A stretch of 64,000 nucleotides of DNA from Ensifer adhaerens (GTDB lineage Bacteria; Pseudomonadota; Alphaproteobacteria; Rhizobiales; Rhizobiaceae), in assembly GCF_020035535.1 (NCBI RefSeq), contig NZ_CP083351.1, forward strand, positions 1 through 64,000. Reading direction: 5' to 3'. How positions within the stretch are numbered: the stretch's first letter is position 1; every line of letters begins with the position of its first letter. Positions 40,655-50,102 of the stretch are shown piece by piece. Under the pieces are notes generated by a model. The model saw nothing but the letters and a program-made list of their open reading frames with translations. It made no database searches and was not told the origin of the DNA. The translations under genes were made by a program, and so were the position numbers.

Positions 40655-40974
40655 TGTCGGCGGCTGATGTGGCGCGTCACCTTCTCAAAACCTGCGGTTC
40701 CTTGCGCGACTTTCAATCCTACATGTTTGGATCATCGCTGTTCGGCATCGGCAGTGACTACGATATTCTCATTGTCGGACCGTCGGGCGAACCTCTGTCA
40801 CGGCTTAAGGCGGAGATCGGAATTGCAGGTGAGGAATTGCCTCTGGATGTTCTGTATATGTTGCCGTCGGAAGCAGAAAAGACGGGATTCGTCGTCAACG
40901 AAGGATGCGTTACGCTGTCTCAGGTGGCCGATTGCGAGCAGAGCGAGCCTGTCGCAAACGATAAAGGAGTTTAA
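40654..40974 (+). CDS. Minimal MNT-type nucleotidyltransferase
   Basis: A 106-aa polymerase-beta-fold nucleotidyltransferase: G26-S27-S28 (MFGSSLFG), metal ligands D35 and D37 (GSDYDILIV) and third Asp D65 (ELPLDVLYM). The triad is complete. MNT proteins usually pair with HEPN RNases as AMPylating antitoxins; no HEPN gene is present here, the partners being an HNH nuclease and an unknown protein. It could act as an AMP/nucleotide-transferring regulator of the nuclease. The TGATG junction couples it to the previous gene; the gene converges with the DUF2971 gene 29 bp on. Confidence 0.75.
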   Translation: MSAADVARHLLKTCGSLRDFQSYMFGSSLFGIGSDYDILIVGPSGEPLSRLKAEIGIAGEELPLDVLYMLPSEAEKTGFVVNEGCVTLSQVADCEQSEPVANDKGV

Positions 40975-41003
40975 TGTCGGCCACTCCGCAGTTATCGGCT
41001 GGA

Positions 41004-41948
41004 CTATATGTCCTCCAACACAAAGCCAACTGTCATTCGCTGCGGCGTTGTTCGTTGAAGCTTTGCATGTGGGTACTTTCTTGTGAGCACGTCACGAACG
41101 CGAGCGACCGTGTCGTCTGATGCCTTGGCTCCCACGATCACCGATGTGACAGCATCAGGTGGGAAGGATCGCAAGTGGATTTTTTCGGCACCTAGATCAA
41201 CAGTCCTTTCTATCTGTTTCATAGAGCAATTTATGCGCCATTCCCGTTCGTATGCCCAATCCGTTGCTTTTGATGAAAACGCCGCTTGCAAATCATCAAA
41301 GAGCTCGTCGTTCTGGTCGTCCAGATACTTGATCTTCTGCAGTTTCGACTCCGCCGGATCCTTGTCGTTCTTGAACCACGGGTGGTCTGTGCTGAATGCG
41401 ACCACCAAGCCCGTATGATTTCCGCCGTAATGCGCCCACATCGCGGCAATGTCGTAGCGCTCTGATAGCGAGAAACACAGGAGGATTGAGCCAATTTCCG
41501 TCAGAAATTCTTCTGGTGATTTAACCAAGTCAAGACCGCCAGAAAACGTCTCAACGAACGCGTTCATTTGAGATCGCATGAGCTGCTCTACGGATATCCC
41601 GTGTTGCTGCTTCAGCATTTCTCTGACGAAAGTGGTCGGAATATTTAATCCCGCCTTAGCCAAGCTTCGTTGGATCTGCTGGTCGATATAGTCAGGCGTT
41701 ATTGCTGCGAGAGTCGCGCCCCTCATCATTGCTATGAATTTTGGACCGGCGAAGCGCCGAAAGGTTTTACGGACTTCAAAGGAGTCGTTCGTGTCGAGAA
41801 GATGCGTGAATCGTACCATGCCACCCTCGAGCACGTCCGCAACACGGTCTGCTATCATATACTTGTAGAGAACTGGCGGCGGGGGGGCGGATAGCTTGAA
41901 GTCTTCTGGCTTGAACAGATCTGGAATGGTGGGCATTACGTCGGACAT
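41004..41948 (-). CDS. DUF2971 protein
   Basis: A 314-aa protein with the DUF2971 signature: LYKYM near residue 28, the core LLCFSLSERYDIAAMWAHYG with GLVVAFS, and WAYEREWRI. The family is common in mobile and defence-rich regions and has no settled activity; the conserved CFS, MWAHYG and EREWR motifs look enzymatic. It lies 7 bp after the DUF4238 gene on the same strand, so the two form an operon. Confidence 0.85.
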   Translation of the reverse strand: MSDVMPTIPDLFKPEDFKLSAPPPPVLYKYMIADRVADVLEGGMVRFTHLLDTNDSFEVRKTFRRFAGPKFIAMMRGATLAAITPDYIDQQIQRSLAKAGLNIPTTFVREMLKQQHGISVEQLMRSQMNAFVETFSGGLDLVKSPEEFLTEIGSILLCFSLSERYDIAAMWAHYGGNHTGLVVAFSTDHPWFKNDKDPAESKLQKIKYLDDQNDELFDDLQAAFSSKATDWAYEREWRINCSMKQIERTVDLGAEKIHLRSFPPDAVTSVIVGAKASDDTVARVRDVLTRKYPHAKLQRTTPQRMTVGFVLEDI

Positions 41949-41955
41949 CTACCGC

Positions 41956-42861
41956 TCACAAGGAATCAAACTTCTCCGCCCAATATTTTAGGATCGTAGG
42001 CGAAGACGCAATGGCCTCTTCTGATCGAGCTATTTGCTCCAAGTTGACCTGCTCAACTTCCTGTGGCGTAGCGACACTGCGGAGCCGAGCAGGTTCATCT
42101 GCGTTTTTAGGAGGGGTGCATAACAGAGCAACGTCTTTACTCAATGGCACGCTGAAGCCGAAGGAAAGACCCTCATTTGGTAAGGGATTACTCCCCAGGA
42201 TGAATTCGCTGCCGGTAGGAACGTCGACCAAACGAAGATCCATCTCGTAGATGCATTGGGCTACAGGAAACCGTGCCAGCAGAGCGTCGGTTTGCGGTAA
42301 CATAGGGTCGAATGGTGACATCGCTTCAGCGTGCTCCGCAGTAGCGAGAATTGTTTCTTGTGGTGATGCCAGAAGATATCGAAAACTCTCTTCATCGATT
42401 CCGACGCCGAACTTTCCCTGCAGGTGCTCATTGAAAGCGTCGAGGTCTGAGTAATCGTGAGCTGTGGCAAGTTCCAACGTGAAAGCCGAGGCTAGAGGCT
42501 TATATCGATTCAAGACGTTGGGATGGCGGCTGGTCGCGAGACCTAACCAGACACAAAGCGAGCCCCAGTCGTCATCGCTTAGAACAGTCTGGGTAGGTAG
42601 AGACCGGACGATTAGCTTGGAAGCAAGTCCTTCCCATTGCGACAATTGGTCTTCCACCTCATCAGTGGGGCGCCAGCCCTCATCGAAGGCCAGATACGTC
42701 CAATCAGAAGTCATGGTGTCAGCCAAGGAAGCCTGCACATAACGACCACGTTTTGTTTTGAAAAGGCGGCCGCCAGGACCGCAGAAGTGCTTCTGCCAGA
42801 ACCGCGGTACGAAGTGATGGTTATGCTTTTCGAATTTCGGCGGCTTGCTGAAATCTATCAC
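41956..42861 (-). CDS. DUF4238 protein, second copy
   Basis: A 301-aa protein. KHNHHFVPRFWQKHFC carries the H-x2-P motif and SEFILGSNPLPNEG matches the central DUF4238 motif. Shorter than and only distantly like the copy at 31052. It is first in a two-gene operon with the DUF2971 gene. The adjoining 42862-43144 has no gene and should contain the operon promoter. Confidence 0.8.
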   Translation of the reverse strand: MIDFSKPPKFEKHNHHFVPRFWQKHFCGPGGRLFKTKRGRYVQASLADTMTSDWTYLAFDEGWRPTDEVEDQLSQWEGLASKLIVRSLPTQTVLSDDDWGSLCVWLGLATSRHPNVLNRYKPLASAFTLELATAHDYSDLDAFNEHLQGKFGVGIDEESFRYLLASPQETILATAEHAEAMSPFDPMLPQTDALLARFPVAQCIYEMDLRLVDVPTGSEFILGSNPLPNEGLSFGFSVPLSKDVALLCTPPKNADEPARLRSVATPQEVEQVNLEQIARSEEAIASSPTILKYWAEKFDSL

Positions 42862-43144
42862 CGTGTTCGCTCCCCGGGTGCCTCAATAACTCCGATCAAA
42901 ATCGCTATCAGAGCGAGGCTGCAAATATCAAGTAGACTGTCAGAACAACCTCGAGTTGGCGTTTTGGGACGACTTCTACTACACGTTCCAAGTCCGCAAT
43001 GACCTGATTTATGCCGTAGCACGAGGTATTGATTGGCCGCCTTTGCGCCTGTTGCGGGGATGTTCACGTTCTGTACGTCTAGGATCGCATAATGTATCAA
43101 CGGGAATAAGAAGATGGGCTACGGCCCGCTAGCAGGTTAGGGAC

Positions 43145-43530
43145 CTAAAGCGACAGGAGGTGAGGCTTTAAGACGTCCACTGTTTCCGTAAGGCCGTTCG
43201 GCTCCATATTTAAAAGCAGGATATCTGCGGTTTTTTCCGGCTTTCTGAAGCGCTCTCTCATACGGCTAATCGCTGCACGCTCTGCCGGCATCCAAGGCGA
43301 TAGTATCAGCAATAGAGGCATCCGCGACTTCGCTTCAAGGTTCAGTCCGGGGAGCAAAACCCTCGGGGAAATCTTTCAGATTCTCGGTGACGATTACCGC
43401 AGCCTGCGTTTTCAGAGCGGCTGCAACTACATGCGCGTCGTTGTCGTCAAGAAGACCGTCACGATTGCCGCCAGAGTTCCGCTGCAGCCAGATGGCATGA
43501 CCGAAGAGTCAGGCTTCCGTCACTCAATCC
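43145..43530 (-). pseudogene. PIN-domain (VapC-type) toxin remnant with frameshift
   Basis: The downstream phase reads AISRMRERFRKPEKTADILLLNMEPNGLTETVDVLKPH; the upstream phase reads LLDDNDAHVVAAALKTQAAVIVTENLKDFPEGFAP, the C-terminal PIN core with its acidic DDND-AH motif. The phases differ, with the break near 43340-43350. The N-terminal part with the first Asp is not recognisable. A third broken PIN toxin in this window. Confidence 0.65.
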
Positions 43531-43770
43531 TTTTGCGGAATTGATCTGCGATATGCCGGACCGGTCGATCGGAGCCTTTGCCGTAACGCGGAATATCGCA
43601 CCAGGTGCAGACCCGATCGAAACGCGATGAGATTTCCATGACTGCTAGTCAGAATCGGAAGGTTTTCCGCATCTGACTGGGTCTGTTCTCATCTCGATCT
43701 CAGCGCCGGGTGAGAACGAATCCGGCCTCATTGGACGAGCTCGAGCGGGGTTTGGAGAGAGGTGTGCGGG

Positions 43771-44703
43771 TTATTTCAAATGGCGTTCAAGCACCGGCAC
43801 GCACATGTCGAGATCGTGTGAGGCGAGGTGTGCGTAACGCATGGTCATTTCAAGAGTCTGGTGACCGAGCCACATTTGAACTCGCCGAAGGTCGATGCCG
43901 CCACGCACGAGACGAGACGCGCACGTATGCCGCAGGACGTGTGGAACGATATCCTCTTCATCGCCCAGCCCGGCGTCTAGCTTGGCTGCATTCCAGACCG
44001 CGCGATATTTTTGAGGGTCGACCGATGAGAACGGTCCGGGAGATCTATCAGCAAGTGCGTCCATTGCGTCTTTTGCCCTGGAAGTCAGCGGTACCGTGCG
44101 GCTGCGACCAGATTTGGTGACCCAGAAGGTCACTCTGCCCTCATAAATGTCATTCCATTTCAGAGCGATGGATTCGCCGAGGCGGGCGCCGGTGTCCACC
44201 AGGAAAATGGAAAGCTGCAAATAGAGATCTGAACGACTGCCGATCTGTCGAAACAACGCTTCTTCTTCGGCTGCCTCCAGGAATCGCAGGCGACCGGCTC
44301 TCTCTTTTTGCCGCCTGAACTCTGGTAAGCTGTGGATGTCTCCCATCTTGTACGCTTTCCGCAGCAACTTACTCAGCGCCGCCATCTTCCTGTTGATGGT
44401 TGCGTTGCTGTTGCCACGTTTGCGTAGCGCGCCGATGAGGCTGTCGAGCATGTCTTGTGAGAAGGTGGTGAACCTGACGCCGATCAAAATCTCGTCCAGT
44501 TCGCCGACGAAGGCTTTTACGTTATATTTGTGGCTGCCCTCTTCCCACAATATATCGGCATAGCGCTGAAGCAGTTCACCCAGTGTGGTTTCTTTCACCA
44601 CGCCGACTGGGCGTTGCGGGCTGAAACTATAGCTGACCTCATATCCCGAACGCATATCCGGAAAGTTGAAGCCGTCCGCCTGTTTTTCAGCGTCCCGTCC
44701 CAC
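43771..44703 (-). CDS. Tyrosine recombinase / integrase
   Basis: A 310-aa phage-type integrase with the full catalytic set: R174 (TGARLGES), H255 and R258 (PHVLRHTCASRL), H281 (WLGHQTL) and nucleophile Y290 (MTMRYAHL). An N-terminal core-binding domain spans about residues 38-125. It sits at the edge of the accessory region next to backbone genes, as an island integrase would. I found no tRNA or direct att repeat beside it. Confidence 0.9.
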   Translation of the reverse strand: MGRDAEKQADGFNFPDMRSGYEVSYSFSPQRPVGVVKETTLGELLQRYADILWEEGSHKYNVKAFVGELDEILIGVRFTTFSQDMLDSLIGALRKRGNSNATINRKMAALSKLLRKAYKMGDIHSLPEFRRQKERAGRLRFLEAAEEEALFRQIGSRSDLYLQLSIFLVDTGARLGESIALKWNDIYEGRVTFWVTKSGRSRTVPLTSRAKDAMDALADRSPGPFSSVDPQKYRAVWNAAKLDAGLGDEEDIVPHVLRHTCASRLVRGGIDLRRVQMWLGHQTLEMTMRYAHLASHDLDMCVPVLERHLK

Positions 44704-44823
44704 GCTCGCAGTTCCCCCTCATTCTCGCGAATGAGGCCGAGAAACCGGCTGCGTTCAAGCCAGCGCTTTCACCTTTGGGCGATTTCAGCGACTCGAAGCA
44801 GGTAAACGTTGCGAAACAGCAAC

Positions 44824-44851
44824 AGCCCGCAACTCTTCCGAGTTGCGGGCT
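44824..44851 (-). terminator. Terminator-like hairpin after the porin gene
   Basis: Perfect 12-bp stem AGCCCGCAACTC/GAGTTGCGGGCT with a 4-nt loop, 27 bp beyond the porin stop. Only a weak T-rich tail follows on the minus strand. Confidence 0.7.
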
Positions 44852-44877
44852 TCGCTTCTGACCGAGGTCAGACGATC

Positions 44878-45906
44878 TTAGAAGTCGCGCTGCAGGCGGA
44901 CGAAGCCGAGAACCTGGTCGTCAGCGTTGTCAGCATCTTCATACTGAACCGAAACGCGGGTCGCGAGGCCTTCGGTGATCTTGTAGTCGACCGTCAGACC
45001 AGCGCGCCACATGTCGTCGTTGCCGAAGCTGGTGAGCGAGTCCTGCAGGCTACCCCAGTACTGAACGCCGGGGGTGATAGCGAGCTTGTCGGTGGCGTTC
45101 CAACGGTACGAAGCAGCAACCGACCACTCGGAAGCAGCCCAGTAAGCGTTCGGGTCGGAAGCCCAGATGCCAGCAACCTGGAAGACGCCCGGGCCGAGGT
45201 CAGCCGAGAGCAGAGCGCGGATTGCGCCTTCTTCGAATTCAGAGTCGTAGCCGCCGAGCAGGTCGAAGGAAACGCCGCCGAGCGAAGCCGAAACGATACC
45301 CTGGACGCCAATGCCGTTCGGCTTGGTGGAGAGGCCTTCGAGTTCGTCGATGGCGATACCAGCCTGGAACGAGCCGCCGTCATAGAGGTAGGCGATCGAG
45401 TTGAATTCGGTGTTGTTGCCGATCGAGTCGGTTTCGCCGTTCAGGCCCTCATCCCACCAGCTGTAGAAGAAGCCGGCCTTCAGGCCGCCCAGCTGGATGT
45501 AGGCTTCGTCGACGTCGATGCGGCTGTCGCCAGCGTCGGTGTCGTTGTCGGCGTTGAACTCAGCAGCGAAGAAGCCGGTGAGCGTGCCGTACTCGGTGTC
45601 GCTCTTGGCGTCGAACGAGATGTAAGCGCGCGAGAAGGCATCCCAGTCAGACGTGCCAGCCGGGCCCCAGCCCTGACGACCGTTGACTTCGTTTTCACCA
45701 AACGAGGTCTGGAAACGGATGAAGCCGCCGATCTTGAGGCAGGTTTCGGTGCCCGGGATGTAGAAGTAGCCAGTGCCGAAAGCGTCGCAAACGCGAACGT
45801 ATTCCATGGGCTCCGGCTCGGCTGCGACGATGGCGTCGGCTGCCTGTGCGCCGGAAACTGCTGCGAGAGCTGCAGCGGAGCCGAGAAGAAGGCTCTTGAT
45901 GTTCAT
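44878..45906 (-). CDS. Outer-membrane porin, RopA/Omp2-type
   Basis: A 342-aa rhizobial porin. Signal peptide MNIKSLLLGSAAALAAVSGAQA, then the mature start ADAIVAAEPEPMEYVRVCDAFG and the two-cysteine segment CDAFGTGYFYIPGTETCLKIGGFIRFQ characteristic of alphaproteobacterial porins. The rest is beta-barrel repeats, ending in the outer-membrane signal ...LGFVRLQRDF with terminal Phe. Codon use is strongly biased (high expression): it leaves a long antisense open frame of 367 codons that is not a gene. Confidence 0.95.
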   Translation of the reverse strand: MNIKSLLLGSAAALAAVSGAQAADAIVAAEPEPMEYVRVCDAFGTGYFYIPGTETCLKIGGFIRFQTSFGENEVNGRQGWGPAGTSDWDAFSRAYISFDAKSDTEYGTLTGFFAAEFNADNDTDAGDSRIDVDEAYIQLGGLKAGFFYSWWDEGLNGETDSIGNNTEFNSIAYLYDGGSFQAGIAIDELEGLSTKPNGIGVQGIVSASLGGVSFDLLGGYDSEFEEGAIRALLSADLGPGVFQVAGIWASDPNAYWAASEWSVAASYRWNATDKLAITPGVQYWGSLQDSLTSFGNDDMWRAGLTVDYKITEGLATRVSVQYEDADNADDQVLGFVRLQRDF

Positions 45907-46248
45907 TTCTGACCTCCAGACAAAATCAGGTGCGCCGCGAGCGTTTGCAAAGGTGATTTGGGAGCGTCAGAGAGGACCACGCGACAATGTGAACTTGTCG
46001 CCGCAGGAAAGGCGGAGCGTAAACAGCGTACCTGATTTTTGGTCCAATACCGTTGCGTCGAGTTCCATCGCGCCCCGGGTTGCGGAAACGTCGACTCCAC
46101 CGCCAGATATCCACCCGCGGACCCCGCTCAGGCCTCCTGCGCCAGGTTGGCGCCGATCGGTCTTGTCTTTATAAAAATATCTAAAGAATGTGCATTTCTC
46201 GGTGTGATACCTTTTCCTGTGTTGCGCTCCAAGAACGCCAGGTGACTG
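45907..46248. other. Divergent promoter region, 342 bp
   Basis: Lies between the porin gene and an exported-protein gene read the other way; it must hold both promoters. Purine-rich GGAGGTCAGAA before the porin ATG is its ribosome site. I could not assign -35/-10 boxes with confidence. Confidence 0.4.
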
Positions 46249-46800
46249 ATGGGCTGCAGAAGACCTCTAGTAATCGCGTTGAACGCCATACTTCTAACCG
46301 CGGTTAGCCCTGTGAAGGCAAGTAGCGGGCAGGGTCTGCCGCCTATTCGGCAGCTTTTCGGTGTCGAGCTTGGGGCCAATGTCGGTCAATACCAGGCTGT
46401 GGGGGAAGCAGTGATGGAGGCCGAACTGAATGCACCTGAGTGGGTTCAGCGAATTGTTCCTCCGGAACCGAATTCCCTGTTTAGCCAATACGAGGTTCTG
46501 TTCAATTCAGAGACAAGAGAGATATACCAAGTAAGAGCGCAAAGCACGCTCTCAAGAATTAAATGTGAAGCAACCGTGCATATCCTGTCTGGCGTATTAA
46601 AGAAGAAATACGAAGGATATGACTTTTTAGAACTGGAAGGCCATTTTGCAGTAGATGATGGGAGTTCATCAATTATGCCATCTTATCAGCTCGTTTGTAC
46701 TGGCGGCAAAATGCTGATGTGGCTTATCGATGTTGAGGCACACGGGCTGCACGTCAAACAAAACAAGGATAGGTCGCCCGTCAGCACCAACGGGCTTTGA
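46249..46800 (+). CDS. Exported hypothetical protein
   Basis: A 183-aa protein with an N-terminal signal sequence (MGCRRPLVIALNAILLTAVSPVKA) and a soluble mature part of mixed alpha/beta type; two later cysteines (IKCEATVHIL and YQLVCTGGK) could form a disulfide in the periplasm. AT-rich compared with neighbours, which suggests relatively recent arrival. Function not recognised. Confidence 0.6.
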   Translation: MGCRRPLVIALNAILLTAVSPVKASSGQGLPPIRQLFGVELGANVGQYQAVGEAVMEAELNAPEWVQRIVPPEPNSLFSQYEVLFNSETREIYQVRAQSTLSRIKCEATVHILSGVLKKKYEGYDFLELEGHFAVDDGSSSIMPSYQLVCTGGKMLMWLIDVEAHGLHVKQNKDRSPVSTNGL

Positions 46801-46995
46801 TTTAGATCGCGCCTTGAGCGTGTTTCGATCGCCCGCGCCAGCTCGACCGTCTTCCGTGGCTTCCCTTCTCCGAGGTTTTCCGAAACGCACCCGGCGGAAA
46901 TCGCACCTCTAGGCGCGTAGCAGACCCGCGCACAGCTGATAGGAAAGGGGCGGGCGGGCCGACATCGCTCTCCGACAGGTTAATGTGTTCCGCGC

Positions 46996-47178
46996 TCACT
47001 TGATCGCCCAGTCTATCAGGGCATCGTCCTCTTCATCCGCTGTCATTTCGCGGATTTCCCATTGACCGCTACGCCAGCGCCGCCAATAGAACTTGCCCTC
47101 CCTGCCGGCTTGATGCCATGCAGTCCAGCCAAGCATTCCCATCGCAAGGTTCTGAATAGCGTCCCGCATGGTACCCAT
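46996..47178 (-). CDS. Small hypothetical protein, 60 aa
   Basis: Not recognised: aromatic and charged (MLGWTAWHQAGREGKFYWRRWRSGQWEI) with an acidic end (TADEEDDALIDWAI). It follows the next small gene by 3 bp on the same strand, so both probably share a transcript. Confidence 0.45.
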   Translation of the reverse strand: MGTMRDAIQNLAMGMLGWTAWHQAGREGKFYWRRWRSGQWEIREMTADEEDDALIDWAIK

Positions 47179-47181
47179 AGC

Positions 47182-47403
47182 TCAGGCGTCCGGAACCAAG
47201 ATGTCTTCGCGGATCAGTCTCGCCAGCTCGTCTTCGTTCGTTACGCCGAACTCACACCAGCTCACCAACAATTTTGCGGTGCGACTGCCTTCCCGGCTGT
47301 CGGCGAGATGTCCCCGCTCGTCACACCAGTCACGCAAGATCCGGCGAAGCACGACGATCGTTTCTGAACTCACTGCCTCTTTTGGCCAATCCGTCTTCCA
47401 CAT
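47182..47403 (-). CDS. Small conserved rhizobial protein, 73 aa
   Basis: Resembles a short protein family I recall from rhizobia: VLRRILRDWCDERG, then DSREGSRTAKLLVSWCEFGV. Start at the ATG 47403 or a GTG two codons earlier; a GA-rich ribosome site precedes both. No known function. Confidence 0.55.
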   Translation of the reverse strand: MWKTDWPKEAVSSETIVVLRRILRDWCDERGHLADSREGSRTAKLLVSWCEFGVTNEDELARLIREDILVPDA

Positions 47404-47821
47404 TCCCACCTTCCCCCTCTAAAACAACGTCCTCTGTGCCCCACCCACACGGTGTGAATCCCGGTTTTCTAATGCTGAGTGCTCCGATAGACATTGCCAC
47501 GCACCGGCTCCAGTGTGCCTGGACCTCCGCACTTGTACGGAGGTCCAAGCCTGCGCGGTTGAAAATGGAGGAATTGCGCGGCAATAGAACCAACACGTTT
47601 TCATCTCTAACTTGTGTTTTTATGGTGCGCAATTTCAAGTAAATAATTGCAATTGCCCGACTGGAATTCAATAAAATTCTAAAAGTCGCAGCTAATCAAT
47701 TGGGGTTACTCTCGAGCCAGACGGTTTCTGTTGGAGCGTTGCGAAACGCAATTGCAGCCGGCTGCCTGATAACCTACTCGGCCCCGACCTTGAGATCCGG
47801 ACATGGATGCCTGCGTCTCGG
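47404..47821. other. Intergenic, 418 bp, nothing recognised
   Basis: No gene-like frame. The part from about 47630 to 47700 is AT-rich and could contain a promoter. Confidence 0.4.
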
Positions 47822-48025
47822 TCACTTTGAGCCTGCCCGGATCTTTCTGGCCACGTCGCTGTTTTCGCCGCAGCATTCCGTGACGATTTTCAAACAGCGT
47901 TGCCGCTCCATTGCAATCGCTTCGGCAACCATTAAGGCGGGGTCGCGTTGTCCGCGTACAAGGTGACGGGCAGAAAGGCTCCAAGCTGCTATGGATATTT
48001 CGTCTGGGATCATCATCTTTCTCAT
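47822..48025 (-). CDS. Small hypothetical protein, 67 aa
   Basis: The C-terminal part (AEAIAMERQRCLKIVTECCGENSDVARKIRAGSK) matches a pattern found in short rhizobial proteins of unknown role. The start could be ATG 48025 or the Met codons 9-12 nt further in. The flanking 48026-48368 shows no gene. Confidence 0.45.
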   Translation of the reverse strand: MRKMMIPDEISIAAWSLSARHLVRGQRDPALMVAEAIAMERQRCLKIVTECCGENSDVARKIRAGSK

Positions 48026-48368
48026 TTGATCGGCCGTGCGTAGGGGGCCTCGCTTCCCTGAAACCTCTTGGGGGCGTTTTAAAGCTCTCTGTCGACCGCC
48101 GACCTCGTGGTGTGGCTGAACCCGGGTGTTCCGGACAAAACCCGGATCTCCTACACCACGACATGCGTTTCCTCAGGGACGACTTGAGCACCATCGGACG
48201 TCCGACGTGGCCGTCGGCAGCGTGCCGTCGCCGCTTCGAAAATGGTTCGCCGGCCATGTCCGAAACAAGGGAATAGCCAACGACGGTGGTTCCTGATTGA
48301 TCGACCTCTGGGGATATCCGCCGGACGCGCAAGCGGCGAAGCCGGCCCGCGCAACGTTTCTACAGAGA

Positions 48369-50102
48369 TCATGGGAGACTGGCCAGACGCAGGCCGGACT
48401 TAGCGAGACCATCGTCCAGGAGTTCAATCAACTCCGACGTATAGCCGAGGGCGGTAAGCTCAGTCTTCGTCGAGTGCGGTGAGCTGCCCTTGTTCCAACG
48501 TAACCTGTCGAGCGCGCTTGTCGCCTCTCGCGTCAGATCAAGCTGGCCTGCCGCCGCGATCCGCAGAACGCTCACGGCGGTGTCGTTCGGTCTGGCCAAC
48601 TGGCGCGCGCGCTTGAGCGCTTCGCGGTAGGCGCGGTTTCGGTAATCCTCGAGCGCCAGAGTGAGCGCGGCGTCACGGTGGAAAAACTCGAAATCTGTTT
48701 CCGCCACCTGCGCCAGGCGCACGCCTTCTGCATACTGGCCATTGATAAAGAGCAACAGTCCGAGCCGAGCCGAAATAGCTTCGTTCAACGGATTGAGTGC
48801 CGCGGCGCGGCGACCGGACACGAACGCCGCCTCGGTATCACCGGCGACAAAGCGGGCCTGCATTTGGGCGACGTAGCTCTGGCTCGACTGCGGAGCCAGG
48901 GCTACCGCCCTGTCCGCAAGCTTCACCGCACGCGCTGCCTCCGTCAGAGAGGATCTCGCTTCGCCGGTTGCCACCAGCACCATGGCCAAGCTTGCGAGGA
49001 CTTCCGGGTCCGTCGCCCGATAACTCACCGACTTTTCCAGGCAGGCATGCGCAGACGCCAAACCTTCCGGGTCAAAGCGTGCCATCGCAATATCGGCGAG
49101 CAGCACGCAACCATAGCCAATTGACGGCTCCGCTAGCTGACGCGCCGCCTCCAGGCTGACGATGACGCCTTCCTCGCCGGCGAGCGAGCGAGCGAGCCGC
49201 GCCAGCAGTCTTTCCTGTACTGTTCTCGCGTCGCCATTGTCGAGCGTCGCCTTCGCGGTGCCAGAGCGGAGCGCCTCATTGCTTTGTGCATCGACGACCT
49301 GCCACGAAACCTGATGTTCGGTGGCGTCGGTACTGTAGGCAACCGAAAGCCTGTATCCATTGCCCCCCTGCGATGCAGCGTCAATCCCGGCCATTGGCGC
49401 TTGCGTCAATGTGCGTAGCGAGGAGAACTGCGACAGCACGTGAACCAACTGGTCGGCTGCCTGCCGCTGGGACTTTCCGGTTCCGCCGCCTGCAGCAACC
49501 TCGACGACGATCGTCGGCTTGGCCGAGAACACCGGTTGCCACGGAGGGGCTTCGACGACCGAGAGGTAGAACGCTCCGGCCATCGCCGCAGCGCCTGCGA
49601 TTGCGACTGAGATCAGGCCAAAGGGGCGTCGTTTTGGCTGGGCCACGTCGGGCGCGACGTAAGGCGGCTCTTCCGGCTCGCTTTCCGTGTTCGTGGGGGC
49701 CGTTACGGTTGTCGAGGGATCCGGGGAGGGGGCATCGCTTCCCACGAAAGAAGGAACGTAGTTGCCTTTAGGCAGCTCGATGCGAACCCGGACTTCCTCG
49801 CTTGAGGTCCCGTAGTACTGTGCCAGCGCCGCCCGCAACCGCGAGACTTCGACACGCACGATCGGATCGCTCGCGGGATCGAAAGAGGTCGGCCGGCCGA
49901 AAACGTCTATCGCAATTGAATAGGCTTTGACCCCTCGCGAGCGGCCAGCGAAGAATTCATCCACCAGGTAACACAGGAGTTTGCGATGGCGCTCAGTCGC
50001 ACGAAACTGAGTGTCGGCGAGCATTCGCTCAAGTGCCGCACGCGCCTCAGATTCGGTGACCGCACTAGAAACGGTTTGACTCGCGTCTCCGGCATTCATC
50101 AA
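48369..50102 (-). CDS. Membrane-anchored protein with N-terminal DNA-binding-like domain and TPRs
   Basis: A 577-aa protein. Residues about 18-125 form a conserved domain (ERMLADTQFRATERHRKLLCYLV, AYSIAIDVFGR, DPIVRVEVSRLRAALAQYY, IELPKGNYVPSF) also found fused to TPR or cyclase modules in rhizobia. A single membrane helix follows at about 163-183 (FGLISVAIAGAAAMAGAFYLS), then a periplasmic part with TPR-like helices to the end. The layout resembles one-component membrane regulators such as CadC, but DNA binding is not shown. It is a paralogue of the gene at 51577-53364. Confidence 0.75.
   Translation of the reverse strand: MMNAGDASQTVSSAVTESEARAALERMLADTQFRATERHRKLLCYLVDEFFAGRSRGVKAYSIAIDVFGRPTSFDPASDPIVRVEVSRLRAALAQYYGTSSEEVRVRIELPKGNYVPSFVGSDAPSPDPSTTVTAPTNTESEPEEPPYVAPDVAQPKRRPFGLISVAIAGAAAMAGAFYLSVVEAPPWQPVFSAKPTIVVEVAAGGGTGKSQRQAADQLVHVLSQFSSLRTLTQAPMAGIDAASQGGNGYRLSVAYSTDATEHQVSWQVVDAQSNEALRSGTAKATLDNGDARTVQERLLARLARSLAGEEGVIVSLEAARQLAEPSIGYGCVLLADIAMARFDPEGLASAHACLEKSVSYRATDPEVLASLAMVLVATGEARSSLTEAARAVKLADRAVALAPQSSQSYVAQMQARFVAGDTEAAFVSGRRAAALNPLNEAISARLGLLLFINGQYAEGVRLAQVAETDFEFFHRDAALTLALEDYRNRAYREALKRARQLARPNDTAVSVLRIAAAGQLDLTREATSALDRLRWNKGSSPHSTKTELTALGYTSELIELLDDGLAKSGLRLASLP

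Noticed and set aside
44809..45912. Long plus-strand open frame of 367 codons
   Set aside because: Exact antisense of the porin gene; it reflects strong codon bias of the porin, has no ribosome site and no family resemblance.
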